This document shows, one piece after another, positions 43,525 through 54,287 of a DNA stretch of 64,000 nt (the stretch's first letter is position 1; every line of letters begins with the position of its first letter). The notes under the pieces were generated by a model, which was not told the origin of the DNA, did not search any database, and worked only from the letters and a program-made list of their open reading frames with translations. A program made the position numbers and the translations under genes. The stretch comes from Mycolicibacterium neoaurum VKM Ac-1815D. GTDB lineage: Bacteria > Actinomycetota > Actinomycetes > Mycobacteriales > Mycobacteriaceae. Where the stretch lies: NCBI RefSeq assembly GCF_000317305.3, contig NC_023036.2, positions 3,782,001 to 3,846,000 of the forward strand, given 5' to 3'.

Positions 43525-43562
43525 CGGCGCCCTGTGCACCGACATCGGTGCACAGGGCGCCG
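43525..43562 (+). terminator. Terminator after the Pro/Gly-rich gene
   Basis: A perfect 16-bp stem (43525-43540 with 43547-43562) and 6-nt loop, 13 bases after the stop. It separates this gene from the VTC cassette, which therefore needs its own promoter in 43563-43692. Confidence 0.8.
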
Positions 43563-43692
43563 TTGCATCGGCATCTTCCGGCCGAAGGCGCGGTCGATAT
43601 CGCGCTGACAGCTCAGTCACAGCTGTTCCATAGCCACGCCTGTTTGCATCTGAACAGCGAGTGAACCGAACGGAAAGGAACGGCGAACCTAC

Positions 43693-44592
43693 ATGGGTTT
43701 TTTCACGCGGCTGGCCAAGTCAGCTCCGGGACCCCAGGACCTGCACCAGGATGTACCAACCCGCCCAACGGGCTACCAGCAGACCGCGAGCCGGCTGCAC
43801 GCTTTCAACCGCTACGAGATCAAGTACCTGCTCGACGAGATGCACATCCCCGTGTTGCGCGACGCACTCACGGCCCGCATGAACACCGACCCTTTCTCGC
43901 CGCACGGCGGTTACCCCGTGACATCGCTGTACTACGACACCGCCGATCTCCGGTTCTATTGGGAGAAGATCGAAGGCCTGCGCTTTCGGCGCAAACTTCG
44001 CATGCGCCTGTACGGCAATCCCGCCGAGTGCACAGGTGAGACCCCGGTTCAGGTCGAAATCAAGCAGCGCGTCAACCGGGTGACGCAGAAACGCCGTGTC
44101 CCTTTGCCCTACGATACCGCGCTTCGATGGCTCGACAGCCGCCAGGAGATCGACTGCGAACCCCACCAGCGTGCGTTCGTGCATGAGGTGACGGCGCTGA
44201 TCGGCAACCTCGATCTGCGGCCGATCGTCACCACCGGATACCTGCGTGAAGCGTTCGTCGGGCGCGACGCCGATCTGGGCCTGCGGGTGACCATAGATCA
44301 CAAGGTGCACGGCCGTGACCGCGATTTCCACTTCGCCTCGGGCGCGGAGAACCGCTTCATCATCCCGCCCAAGCTCGCCATCGTCGAGATCAAGGCCAAC
44401 GAGCGCGTGCCCTACTGGGTCACCGATCTCGCGGCACGCAGCGAGATGTCGGTGGTACGCGTCTCCAAATATTGCCAGTCGGTGCAGGCCTTCGAGCTGG
44501 CTCCGCGTTCCACCGTGGGCGCCCCGGAACTCAACGGGTTTCGGGCTGCCGATGCATCACCTGTCGGTGCGCTCACGACGAAAAACAATTGA
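43693..44592 (+). CDS. VTC-domain polyphosphate polymerase-like protein
   Basis: 299 residues. The VTC catalytic tunnel of polyphosphate polymerases is recognisable: NRYEIKYLLD (about 39-48), LYYDTADLRFY (79-89), KLRMRLYG (101-108), VEIKQRVNR (121-129), TGYLREAF, VTIDHKV, LAIVEIKANE and VRVSKYCQSV, giving the basic and acidic residues that line the tunnel in yeast VTC4. No signal or membrane segment, so cytoplasmic; the SPX domain of yeast is absent. First gene of a three-gene cassette with DUF4956 and CotH. Polyphosphate synthesis is inferred from the fold. Confidence 0.85.
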   Translation: MGFFTRLAKSAPGPQDLHQDVPTRPTGYQQTASRLHAFNRYEIKYLLDEMHIPVLRDALTARMNTDPFSPHGGYPVTSLYYDTADLRFYWEKIEGLRFRRKLRMRLYGNPAECTGETPVQVEIKQRVNRVTQKRRVPLPYDTALRWLDSRQEIDCEPHQRAFVHEVTALIGNLDLRPIVTTGYLREAFVGRDADLGLRVTIDHKVHGRDRDFHFASGAENRFIIPPKLAIVEIKANERVPYWVTDLAARSEMSVVRVSKYCQSVQAFELAPRSTVGAPELNGFRAADASPVGALTTKNN

Positions 44593-44632
44593 ACGCAACA
44601 ACATTCATAGATTTACAAGAAAAAGGAAAACC

Positions 44633-45310
44633 GTGACAATAGATTTTCAAGACCTGAGCGGTACCTTCACCGTGTTCGACGTCTGCGTGTCGCTGGCGCT
44701 GTCCTTCGTGCTGGCGTCGATCATCGGCTGGGTCTACCGCTACACCCACAAGAACGTCTCCTACAGTCAGTCCTACGTACAGACGTTGGTCATGGTCTGC
44801 ATGGTGATCTCGGTCATCATGCTGGTGGTCGGGTCGAACATCGCGCGGGCGTTCGCGCTCGTGGGTGCGCTGTCGGTGATCCGATTCCGCAATGCCATCA
44901 AGGAGACTCGCGATGTCGGGTTCATCTTCCTGGCCATGGCCGTCGGAATGACCACCGGTACACGCTTTTACACGCTTGCCGTCGCCGCCACCGTGGTGAT
45001 CTGCCTGGTTCTGGTCATCATGTACCGCTTCAACTGGTTCAAGCTCGACGTCCAGCGTCAGGTGGTCAAGGTTCAGGTTCCGCCCGAGCCCGAGTACGCC
45101 AAGCGTGTGGAGGACGTGCTGATCGACTACTGCTCCGAATTCGAGTTGGTGTCCACCGAGTCAGCCCGAGCCGGCGCTCTCAACGAGCTGTATTACACCG
45201 CCCAGTTGAAGAAGAACCGTAAATCCGGAGATCTCGTCGCCGCTTTGGCGGAGGTCAACACCGGCCAGCGCGTGACGGTCCTGACCGGGTACGACCAGAC
45301 CGACATCTGA
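44633..45310 (+). CDS. DUF4956 membrane protein
   Basis: 225 residues, GTG 44633 preceded by AAAAGGAAAA. The first 135 residues hold four or five membrane helices, including the family signature GALSVIRFRNAIKETRDVGFI; the C-terminal 90 residues are soluble. DUF4956 is repeatedly found beside VTC-like and CotH genes in bacteria. It may link cytoplasmic polyphosphate synthesis to the membrane, but no biochemical function is known to me. The 40 bases before it are unusually AT-rich for this genome. Its stop overlaps the CotH start. Confidence 0.85.
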   Translation: MTIDFQDLSGTFTVFDVCVSLALSFVLASIIGWVYRYTHKNVSYSQSYVQTLVMVCMVISVIMLVVGSNIARAFALVGALSVIRFRNAIKETRDVGFIFLAMAVGMTTGTRFYTLAVAATVVICLVLVIMYRFNWFKLDVQRQVVKVQVPPEPEYAKRVEDVLIDYCSEFELVSTESARAGALNELYYTAQLKKNRKSGDLVAALAEVNTGQRVTVLTGYDQTDI

Positions 45311-46803
45311 TGCCGGACCAGCACAGCGCGGCGCCCCCTGCCCGATTCGCCCATCGGATTCCCACCCGGTTGCGACAGTATTGGAAACTGCTCGCACTGT
45401 TCGTGACTGCGATGGTCGCCATGGTGATTCTGTTCGGGCCCAACCGCGTGCATCCGTACATCACCGGTGATACCGGCATCTTGTCGGCAGAGATCACCGA
45501 CAACATCACAGGCACCGTCGACCTGTTCGACGCCGACGTCCCCCACTCGTTGACCATCGAACTCAGTCCTGCCGAGTACAACGACATGATCACCGCTTAC
45601 GAGAAGGACGGTGCCAAGAAGTGGGTGACCGCCGATATCACGATCGACGAGACCCCGATCAGCGACGTGGCGGTGCGGCTGAAGGGCAACTCAACCCTGA
45701 TGGGTCTGCGGCCCGCGGATGCGCGCCCGGGCGGAATGCCGCCCGCCGCCGGTGGGCCTGCCCAGCCCGCCGCCGACAACGGAGCTCAGCCGGCTGCCGA
45801 CGCCGGCGCGATGGCCGCGCTGGCCGTGGCCTCCGCCGATGATCCCACCTCCCTGCCGCTGCTCATCAGTTTCGACAGAAATGCCGATGGCCGCGGATAC
45901 CAGGGACTCACCGAGCTTTCGGTTCGGCCGGGAACACCGGTGCTCAACGAGGCGCTCGCGCTGTCGTTGACTGCGCAGACCGGGCAGCCCACTCAGCGGT
46001 ACGCCTATGCCACGTACACCATCAACGGCGAGACCACGACGCGGCTACTGCTGGAACATCCGGACGATACCTACGCCAACACGTTGTTCGGCTCGGACGG
46101 GTACCTCTACAAGGCTGATGCCAACTCCCGGCTGGAGTACCGCGGTACCGACCAGTCCGAGTATGCCGATCAGTTCAAGGCGATCAACTCCGTGGACAAC
46201 GGCAATCTCGCACCCATCATCAACTTCCTGAGATGGCTGGATCGGGCCGATGACACCGAATTCGACGAGCACCTCGCCGACTGGGTGGACGTCGATTCGC
46301 TCGCGCGGTATCTGGCCACCCAGAACCTTCTGGCCAATGCCGATGACATGGGTGGACCTGGCCAGAACTATTACCTCTGGTACAGCCTGGATACGAAAAA
46401 GATCACGGTCGTGTCGTGGGACCTCAACCTTGCCATGCAGGGTGATGCCGGCGTCGGGCCCACCGACGAGGTGCAGATTGGTCCTCCCCCAGCGCAAATG
46501 GCCGCCATGTTCGCCGACATGATGCCGCCGGGAGGCCAGGGCGGCGGCCCCCAGTTCGGAAATCCGCTCAAGACAAGGTTTCTCGAATCCGACGCCATGG
46601 CCGAGACGTACTTGGCGGCGTACTGGGATCTCTACGATCAGATGTACGGCGGCGGGCAGGCCCACGCACTGCTCGATGACATCGCCGCATCGGTTCCAGT
46701 GACCGACGGACTGAGCCAGGACGAGCTGAACACGGCAACCGCATCCATGCGGCAGTGGCTGGACGAGCGCACCGCGGCGTTGCAGGCCCTCCGCGAGGGG
46801 TGA
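45310..46803 (+). CDS. CotH-family kinase-like protein, membrane-anchored
   Basis: 497 residues. One N-terminal helix (about 26-44) and then an extracytoplasmic domain. CotH features: SLTIELSPAEYNDM, VAVRLKGNSTL, RYLATQNLLANADDMGGPGQ with NYYLWY and VVSWDLNLAMQG, the segments that carry nucleotide and metal contacts in the spore-coat kinase CotH. A low-complexity Pro/Ala insert (about 138-175) and a Met/Pro/Gly-rich loop (about 395-415) interrupt the domain. The final Asp of the classical WDLD motif reads WDLN here, so activity is uncertain. TGATG overlap couples it to DUF4956. Confidence 0.87.
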   Translation: MPDQHSAAPPARFAHRIPTRLRQYWKLLALFVTAMVAMVILFGPNRVHPYITGDTGILSAEITDNITGTVDLFDADVPHSLTIELSPAEYNDMITAYEKDGAKKWVTADITIDETPISDVAVRLKGNSTLMGLRPADARPGGMPPAAGGPAQPAADNGAQPAADAGAMAALAVASADDPTSLPLLISFDRNADGRGYQGLTELSVRPGTPVLNEALALSLTAQTGQPTQRYAYATYTINGETTTRLLLEHPDDTYANTLFGSDGYLYKADANSRLEYRGTDQSEYADQFKAINSVDNGNLAPIINFLRWLDRADDTEFDEHLADWVDVDSLARYLATQNLLANADDMGGPGQNYYLWYSLDTKKITVVSWDLNLAMQGDAGVGPTDEVQIGPPPAQMAAMFADMMPPGGQGGGPQFGNPLKTRFLESDAMAETYLAAYWDLYDQMYGGGQAHALLDDIAASVPVTDGLSQDELNTATASMRQWLDERTAALQALREG

Positions 46804-46823
46804 TCAGCACCTGCTGGTGTCGA

Positions 46824-46898
46824 TGGTGGGCGCGGACGGTATCGAACCGCCGACCGCTGGTGTGTAAAACCAGAGCTCTACCACTGAGCTACGCGCCC
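46824..46898 (-). tRNA. tRNA-Val, anticodon TAC
   Basis: The minus strand folds as a complete cloverleaf: acceptor GGGCGCG (46892-46898) with its complement, D-arm TAGCTCAGTGGTAGAGC, anticodon stem-loop CTGGT-TTTACAC-ACCAG with anticodon TAC, T-arm GGCGG-TTCGATA-CCGTC, and an encoded CCA at 46824-46826. It lies downstream of ahpE and at the end of the accessory block. Confidence 0.95.
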
Positions 46899-46908
46899 CG
46901 TCGCAGGC

Positions 46909-46914
46909 AACTTA
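46909..46914 (-). promoter_or_regulatory. -10 box of the tRNA-Val gene
   Basis: TAAGTT on the minus strand, ten bases before the mature 5' end. Confidence 0.4.
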
Positions 46915-46984
46915 CACGCCGTGCCCGCATGCGGAGAAATCCCGGCTTGCCGAGGTCCTAACCAGCAGTCCTGACCCAGAACGC

Positions 46985-47440
46985 CTAACCCAGCGCGGCC
47001 AGCGCCCGCCGCCAATCGGCCTGATCGCGCGCGACGCCCGGCTCCTTGCACTCGGCGAACCGGATCACCCCTGCCGAGTCGACGGCGAAAGTACCCCGGT
47101 TGGGATAGCCGGTGTCGGGATTGAACACCCCGTAGGCCTGCGTTACGGCACCGTGCGGCCAGAAATCGGCCAGCACCGGGAAGGTGAACCCGTTCTCGTT
47201 CGCCCAGGTCTTGTGCGTCGGGGGCGGCCCGACCGAGACGGTGAGCACAGCGCGGTCGTCGTTCTGGTAATCGGCCAGCCGCTGCTGGATCTCACCGAGT
47301 TCACCCTGACAGATCGGGGTGAAGGCCAGCGGGAAGAAGACCAGCAGGACGGCACGGGGACGCAGCGCGGACAACGTGACAGGACGGCCGTTGTGGTCCT
47401 TGAGCGTGAAGTCCGGTGCGGGAGTCCCGACCTGGAGCAC
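46985..47440 (-). CDS. ahpE: One-cysteine peroxiredoxin AhpE
   Basis: 151 residues. The peroxidatic Cys is in FPLAFTPICQGELGEIQ, with the conserved Pro and Thr of the active site and an Arg-containing GTFAVDSAGVIRF segment. There is no resolving Cys at the AhpC/TSA position, though a second Cys (FAECKEPG) is present near the C-terminus. AhpE reduces peroxides and peroxynitrite in mycobacteria. It starts two bases after the DUF3052 gene and is co-transcribed with it. Confidence 0.93.
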   Translation of the reverse strand: MLQVGTPAPDFTLKDHNGRPVTLSALRPRAVLLVFFPLAFTPICQGELGEIQQRLADYQNDDRAVLTVSVGPPPTHKTWANENGFTFPVLADFWPHGAVTQAYGVFNPDTGYPNRGTFAVDSAGVIRFAECKEPGVARDQADWRRALAALG

Positions 47441-47442
47441 GA

Positions 47443-47874
47443 TTACCGCCTGCCGGCGGCCTTGGACTTGGGCTGCACCAGCCGGCTGGCGATCCAGCCG
47501 CCCAGGTTCGCCGACGAGGTCTGCATCAGACCCGCGGTGGGCGCGGACTCCGCGATCTCGGCGGGCTGCACATGACCGGGCTTACCGGTCTTGGGCGTCA
47601 CCACCCAGATGACTCCGTCGTCGGCCAGCGGCGCGATGGCGTCCATCAGCCGGTCGACGAGGTCCCCGTCGTCGTCGCGCCACCACAGCAGCACCACGTC
47701 GACCACCTCGTCGGCGTCCTCGTCGAGCAGTTCACCCCCGCTGGCGTCCTCGATATCGGCCCGGATGTCGTCGTCGGTGTCCTCGTCCCACCCCAACTCC
47801 TGGACAACCTGGCCCTTCTCGATGCCCAGACTGCGGGCGTAATTGGGGTCAGATTCCTTCCCCGCCGCGACCAC
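47443..47874 (-). CDS. DUF3052 protein (Rv2239c homologue)
   Basis: 143 residues from GTG 47874, which is preceded by AGGAGG; the longer in-frame reading is rejected for that reason. Acidic N-terminal half (WDEDTDDDIRADIEDASGGELLDEDADEV), then VDVVLLWWRDDDGDLVDRLMDAI and a conserved GVIWVVTPKTGKPGHVQPAEI block. Cytoplasmic, function unknown. Its stable position before ahpE in mycobacteria suggests a linked role but does not define it. Confidence 0.88.
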   Translation of the reverse strand: MVAAGKESDPNYARSLGIEKGQVVQELGWDEDTDDDIRADIEDASGGELLDEDADEVVDVVLLWWRDDDGDLVDRLMDAIAPLADDGVIWVVTPKTGKPGHVQPAEIAESAPTAGLMQTSSANLGGWIASRLVQPKSKAAGRR

Positions 47875-48029
47875 CTTTGTCCTCCTCCTGATGTTTGTTC
47901 TTCCGCACAAGCGCGTGACGCCTATCGTCGCACGTCGTGTCCCGTCAACCGCCCTCCTGGGCGCAACTTCGGGTCAACTTTTGATCAACTTCGTTCCGAT
48001 ACCCGTTACAAGACCCGTCTGAATGCCCG

Positions 48030-48587
48030 TCAATATGCGGCATCGCAGAGGTCCAGGGCCAGCGTTCGGGAGTCGTTCAGCCGGTTGATCGCGTCGTTGA
48101 ACGAACTGGGACCGATATCGTCGGCGATCGCCGCGGACACCGCACGCGCGGCATCGGCCCAGCCCAGCAGCGCGTCGCGCAGGTCCGGGCGCAGCGGGTC
48201 GGAGATGCTGCCCTCCACCACGTCGGCGCTGGTGTTCAGCGCGGCGATCGCCGGCCGGGCCGAGCCCGCGACATCGGCATTGGCATTACGGGCGTCGACA
48301 TAGGCATTGACCGACGTGATGGCATCGGCACTGCTGGAACTGACCGCCTCGCACGAGGTGTGCACGGCCTCGCGGGTGATCGACGACTGCCGCGACGCTT
48401 CCTTGGAACTGGACACCGAGGATGACTCGGCGGCCGACGCCGATACCGAGGCCTGGTAGACCGGCGCATCCGCGGTATCGACGGTGGCGGTACCACCGAC
48501 GGTGCTGCTGCAGCCCACCATGCCGACCGCGGCTCCCAGCGCGCAGATTGTCGCGAGGCCACCCCGCCAACTCATCAGCATCGCCAT
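48030..48587 (-). CDS. Lipoprotein (Rv2240c-like), function unknown
   Basis: 185 residues from ATG 48587. The signal peptide ends with lipobox GMVGC; the chain then has a Ser/Ala-rich region (VSASAAESSSVSSSK) and a helical domain (about 70-185) with two Cys (TSCEAVSSS and LDLCDAAY) likely bridged. A TTG start seven codons earlier is possible. Divergent from aceE, as in M. tuberculosis. Confidence 0.8.
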   Translation of the reverse strand: MAMLMSWRGGLATICALGAAVGMVGCSSTVGGTATVDTADAPVYQASVSASAAESSSVSSSKEASRQSSITREAVHTSCEAVSSSSADAITSVNAYVDARNANADVAGSARPAIAALNTSADVVEGSISDPLRPDLRDALLGWADAARAVSAAIADDIGPSSFNDAINRLNDSRTLALDLCDAAY

Positions 48588-48733
48588 CGAACCTACCGCG
48601 TCGCTCAACGGAGCGCCGGATCATTGCACGAGGCCACCCCGCACGGTGATGTCGGGCACGATAGGGGGAGGATATGAGATGCCACAAGCAACAGATCCAC
48701 CCTGTGAAAGCACCTTCTACCGAGGAGCCGTAG

Positions 48734-51523
<2,790 letters not shown>

Positions 51524-51532
51524 TTGTGGCGT

Positions 51533-51571
51533 GTGGAGCCCCGCCCGCAGCGAAAAAGGGCGGGGCTCCAC
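51533..51571 (+). terminator. Terminator between aceE and mabR
   Basis: A perfect 14-bp GC-rich stem (51533-51546 with 51558-51571), 11-nt loop, nine bases after the aceE stop. No T-tract, but strong enough to insulate the mabR promoter that follows. Confidence 0.75.
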
Positions 51572-51582
51572 AAACGCGACGG

Positions 51583-51588
51583 TAAAAT
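51583..51588 (+). promoter_or_regulatory. -10 box for mabR (leaderless)
   Basis: TAAAAT, seven bases before GTG 51596; the AGAGG next to the start is too close to serve as a Shine-Dalgarno. Confidence 0.55.
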
Positions 51589-51595
51589 TTTAGAG

Positions 51596-52879
51596 GTGCC
51601 CGACAATTCTTTCCCCGAGCCGCGTTCTCCGCTCACCATCCTGGAGGGCGTTCCGGAGTCGCTGCGCCGTCGACTGAAGCAGTACTCGGGCCGGCTCGCC
51701 ACCGAGACGGTGCAGGCCATGCAGGAGCGGCTGCCGTTCTTCGCCGACCTGGAGGCCTCGCAGCGCGCGAGCGTGCAGCTGGTGGTGCAGACCGCCGTCG
51801 TCAACTTCGCCGAGTGGCTGCACGACCCGAGCAGCGATCTCGGCTACACCGCTGAGGCCTTCGCCCTGGTGCCGCAGGACCTGACCCGCCACGTCGCACT
51901 GCGTCAGACCGTGGACATGGTGCGGGTGACCACCGAGTTCCTCGAGGAACTGCTGCCGATGCTCGGCCGCAACGAGGAGCAGACCAAGGCCCTGACCGTC
52001 GGCATCCTGCGCTACAGCCGCGATCTGGCGTTCGCCGCCGCCGCGAGCTACGCCGACGCGGCCGAGGCGCGCGGGGCCTGGGACACCCGGATGGAGGCCA
52101 ATATCGTCGACGCCATCGTGCGCGGCGACGCGGGCAGCGGGCTGCAGTCGCAGGCGGCCGCCCTGAACTGGGACGCGACCGCTCCGGCCACCGTCATCGT
52201 CGGCACGCCGCGTCCGGACCGCATCGACCTGGCCATCGGTGACGTGCATGCCGCAGGCAACCGGCACAACCGGGCCACCCTCTCCGATGTACACGGCACC
52301 TGGCTGGTGGCCATCGTGGCCGGATCGCTGTCGCTGACCGACCGCTTCCTGGCCGACCTGCTCACCGTCTTCGACGACGGACCTGTCGTCGTGGGTCCGA
52401 CCGCGGCAAGCCTGTCCGGCCTGCACCGCAGTGCCGCGGAGGCGATCGCCGGCATGCATGCCGTCGCGGGCTGGAGCGGCGCCCCGCGGCCGGTATCGGC
52501 CCGCGAACTGCTCCCCGAACGAGCGCTGCTGGGTGACGAGAACGCGCTTGCCGCGCTGGAATCCGAGGTGATGCATCCCCTCGCCGATGCCGGCCCGGCG
52601 CTGACCGAAACGCTGGACACCTATCTCGATTCGGGTGGTGCCATAGAAGCGTGCGCCCGCAAATTGTTCGTTCATCCAAACACCGTGCGCTACCGACTCA
52701 AACGTATCGCCGATTTCACCGGGCGTGATCCCACCGTCCCCCGCGATGCGTACGTCCTGCGCGTCGCCACCACGGTCGGACGACTACAACGTGACCTGGG
52801 CCACTTCAACACGACAAATAGCAGTACAACGGGGCCCGTGGGGCCGCTGGGGACCCGATGGTTGGGACCTCTGCGGTAA
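51596..52879 (+). CDS. mabR: PucR/CdaR-type transcriptional regulator MabR
   Basis: 427 residues. A long N-terminal sensory region (about 1-170), a GGDEF-like/CdaR middle domain (about 170-330) and a C-terminal PucR-type helix-turn-helix (about 365-405) with GAIEACARKLFVHPNTVRYRLKRIADFTGRD. In M. tuberculosis and M. smegmatis the homologue MabR controls the FAS-II operon. Here it lies directly before fabD-accD6 and a perfect palindrome sits in the intergenic promoter. An upstream in-frame start is rejected because it lies in the aceE terminator. Confidence 0.93.
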   Translation: MPDNSFPEPRSPLTILEGVPESLRRRLKQYSGRLATETVQAMQERLPFFADLEASQRASVQLVVQTAVVNFAEWLHDPSSDLGYTAEAFALVPQDLTRHVALRQTVDMVRVTTEFLEELLPMLGRNEEQTKALTVGILRYSRDLAFAAAASYADAAEARGAWDTRMEANIVDAIVRGDAGSGLQSQAAALNWDATAPATVIVGTPRPDRIDLAIGDVHAAGNRHNRATLSDVHGTWLVAIVAGSLSLTDRFLADLLTVFDDGPVVVGPTAASLSGLHRSAAEAIAGMHAVAGWSGAPRPVSARELLPERALLGDENALAALESEVMHPLADAGPALTETLDTYLDSGGAIEACARKLFVHPNTVRYRLKRIADFTGRDPTVPRDAYVLRVATTVGRLQRDLGHFNTTNSSTTGPVGPLGTRWLGPLR

Positions 52880-52923
52880 GTGGATATCGCGCCGAGGTAA
52901 CGCGCAGGTCGCTTCACGTGCTG

Positions 52924-52944
52924 TTTTGTGGAAACTCCACAAAA
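52924..52944. promoter_or_regulatory. Perfect palindrome at the FAS-II promoter, probable MabR operator
   Basis: TTTTGTGGA, spacer AAC, TCCACAAAA: 9-bp perfect arms. It overlaps the expected -35 region of the CATAAT -10 at 52960. MabR is known to bind the fasII promoter; assignment of this palindrome as its site is inferred. Confidence 0.65.
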
Positions 52945-52959
52945 GAATAAGACAAGGTT

Positions 52960-52965
52960 CATAAT
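52960..52965 (+). promoter_or_regulatory. -10 box of the FAS-II operon
   Basis: CATAAT, about 16 bases after the palindrome, giving a transcript start near 52972. Confidence 0.5.
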
Positions 52966-53010
52966 CTCTTACACGGCGCTATGAGCGACTCACAGTGTTT
53001 TCTTAATCCC

Positions 53011-53919
53011 GTGCTTGCTTTGCTTGCTCCCGGCCAGGGATCCCAGACGCCCGGCATGCTGACCCCGTGGGTCGAGCTGCCCGGCTCCGTCGACCGTCTG
53101 ACCACATGGTCGGACATCAGCGGACTGGACCTCGTCCGCCTGGGCACCACCGCCACCGCCGAGGAGATCACCGATACCGCGGTGACGCAGCCGCTGGTCG
53201 TGGCCGCCACCCTGCTCGCCTACGAAGAGCTCATCAAGCGCGACGGCCTCGCCGGTAAGGATGCGGTCGTCGCCGGGCATTCGGTCGGCGAGATCGCCGC
53301 GTACGCCATCGCAGGCGTCATCTCCGCCGATGACGCGGTCAAGCTCGCGGCCACCCGTGGCGCCGAGATGGCCAAGGCCTGCGCGCTGGAGCCCACCGGT
53401 ATGGCCGCCGTGCTCGGCGGCGACGAGGCCGAGGTACTGGCGCGGCTGGAATCCCTCGATCTGATCCCCGCGAACCGCAATGCCGCCGGCCAGATCGTCG
53501 CCGCCGGCGCCGTCGCCGCGCTGGAGAAGCTGGCCGAGGATCCCCCGGCCAAGGCGCGGGTGCGGGTGCTGGCCACCGCAGGCGCGTTCCACACCCACTA
53601 CATGGCACCGGCCGCCGAGGGTTATGCCGCCGCCGCGGCCCAGGTTACGACCGCCGAACCGACCAGGACCCTGCTGTCCAATGCTGACGGCAAGCCGGTG
53701 GCCGATGCCGCCGACGCCATGACCAAGCTGGTCGCCCAGATGACCCGCCCGGTGCGCTGGGACCTGATCAACGAGACGCTGCGCGGTATGGCGGTGTCGG
53801 CGCTGGTCGAGTTCCCGCCGGCCGGAACACTGGTCGGCATCGCCAAGCGCGAGCTCAAGGGCACGCCGACCAAGGCCATCAAGGCCCCCGAAGACCTGGA
53901 CGGGCTCGCCGAGCTCTGA
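53011..53919 (+). CDS. fabD: Malonyl-CoA:ACP transacylase
   Basis: 302 residues from GTG 53011, the same length as M. tuberculosis FabD and matching its N-terminus (LALLAPGQGSQ). Loads malonate onto AcpM for FAS-II elongation. Motifs: LLAPGQGSQTPGML, the nucleophile elbow AGHSVGEIAAYAIAG, and GAFHTHYMAPAAEG with the catalytic His. An in-frame ATG at 52981 would add ten residues; neither start has a clear Shine-Dalgarno. First gene of fabD-acpM-kasA-kasB-accD6. Confidence 0.95.
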   Translation: MLALLAPGQGSQTPGMLTPWVELPGSVDRLTTWSDISGLDLVRLGTTATAEEITDTAVTQPLVVAATLLAYEELIKRDGLAGKDAVVAGHSVGEIAAYAIAGVISADDAVKLAATRGAEMAKACALEPTGMAAVLGGDEAEVLARLESLDLIPANRNAAGQIVAAGAVAALEKLAEDPPAKARVRVLATAGAFHTHYMAPAAEGYAAAAAQVTTAEPTRTLLSNADGKPVADAADAMTKLVAQMTRPVRWDLINETLRGMAVSALVEFPPAGTLVGIAKRELKGTPTKAIKAPEDLDGLAEL

Positions 53920-53990
53920 CCCGGAGTAGGAACGAATACAGACTCGAACCATCCCGACAGCCGGGATGGCCAAACAAAGAAGGAGCCATC

Positions 53991-54287
53991 GTGGCCGCCA
54001 GTCAAGAAGAAATCATCGCCGGTCTCGCCGAGATCATCGAAGAGGTCACCGGCATCGAGCCTTCCGAGGTCACCCCGGAGAAGAGCTTCGTCGACGACCT
54101 GGACATCGACTCGCTGTCGATGGTCGAGATCGCCGTCCAGACCGAGGACAAGTACGGCGTGAAGATCCCCGACGAGGACCTCGCCGGTCTGCGCACCGTG
54201 GGTGACGTCGTCGGCTACATCCAGAAGCTCGAGGCCGAGAACCCCGAGGCCGCTGCCGCCCTGCGCGAGAAGTTTGGCTCGGAATGA
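53991..54287 (+). CDS. acpM: Meromycolate-extension acyl carrier protein
   Basis: 98 residues, GTG start after AAGGAGCC. The phosphopantetheine Ser is in VDDLDIDSLSMVEIAVQ. It carries growing meromycolate chains in FAS-II. The C-terminal extension after the ACP fold (QKLEAENPEAAAALREKFGSE) is shorter than that of the 115-residue M. tuberculosis protein. The stop overlaps the kasA start (ATGA). Confidence 0.97.
   Translation: MAASQEEIIAGLAEIIEEVTGIEPSEVTPEKSFVDDLDIDSLSMVEIAVQTEDKYGVKIPDEDLAGLRTVGDVVGYIQKLEAENPEAAAALREKFGSE

Noticed and set aside
53991..54287. AcpM seeming truncated at the C-terminus
   Set aside because: It is shorter than the M. tuberculosis protein, but the ACP fold is complete, the stop is coupled to kasA, and fast-growing mycobacteria are known to have shorter tails.
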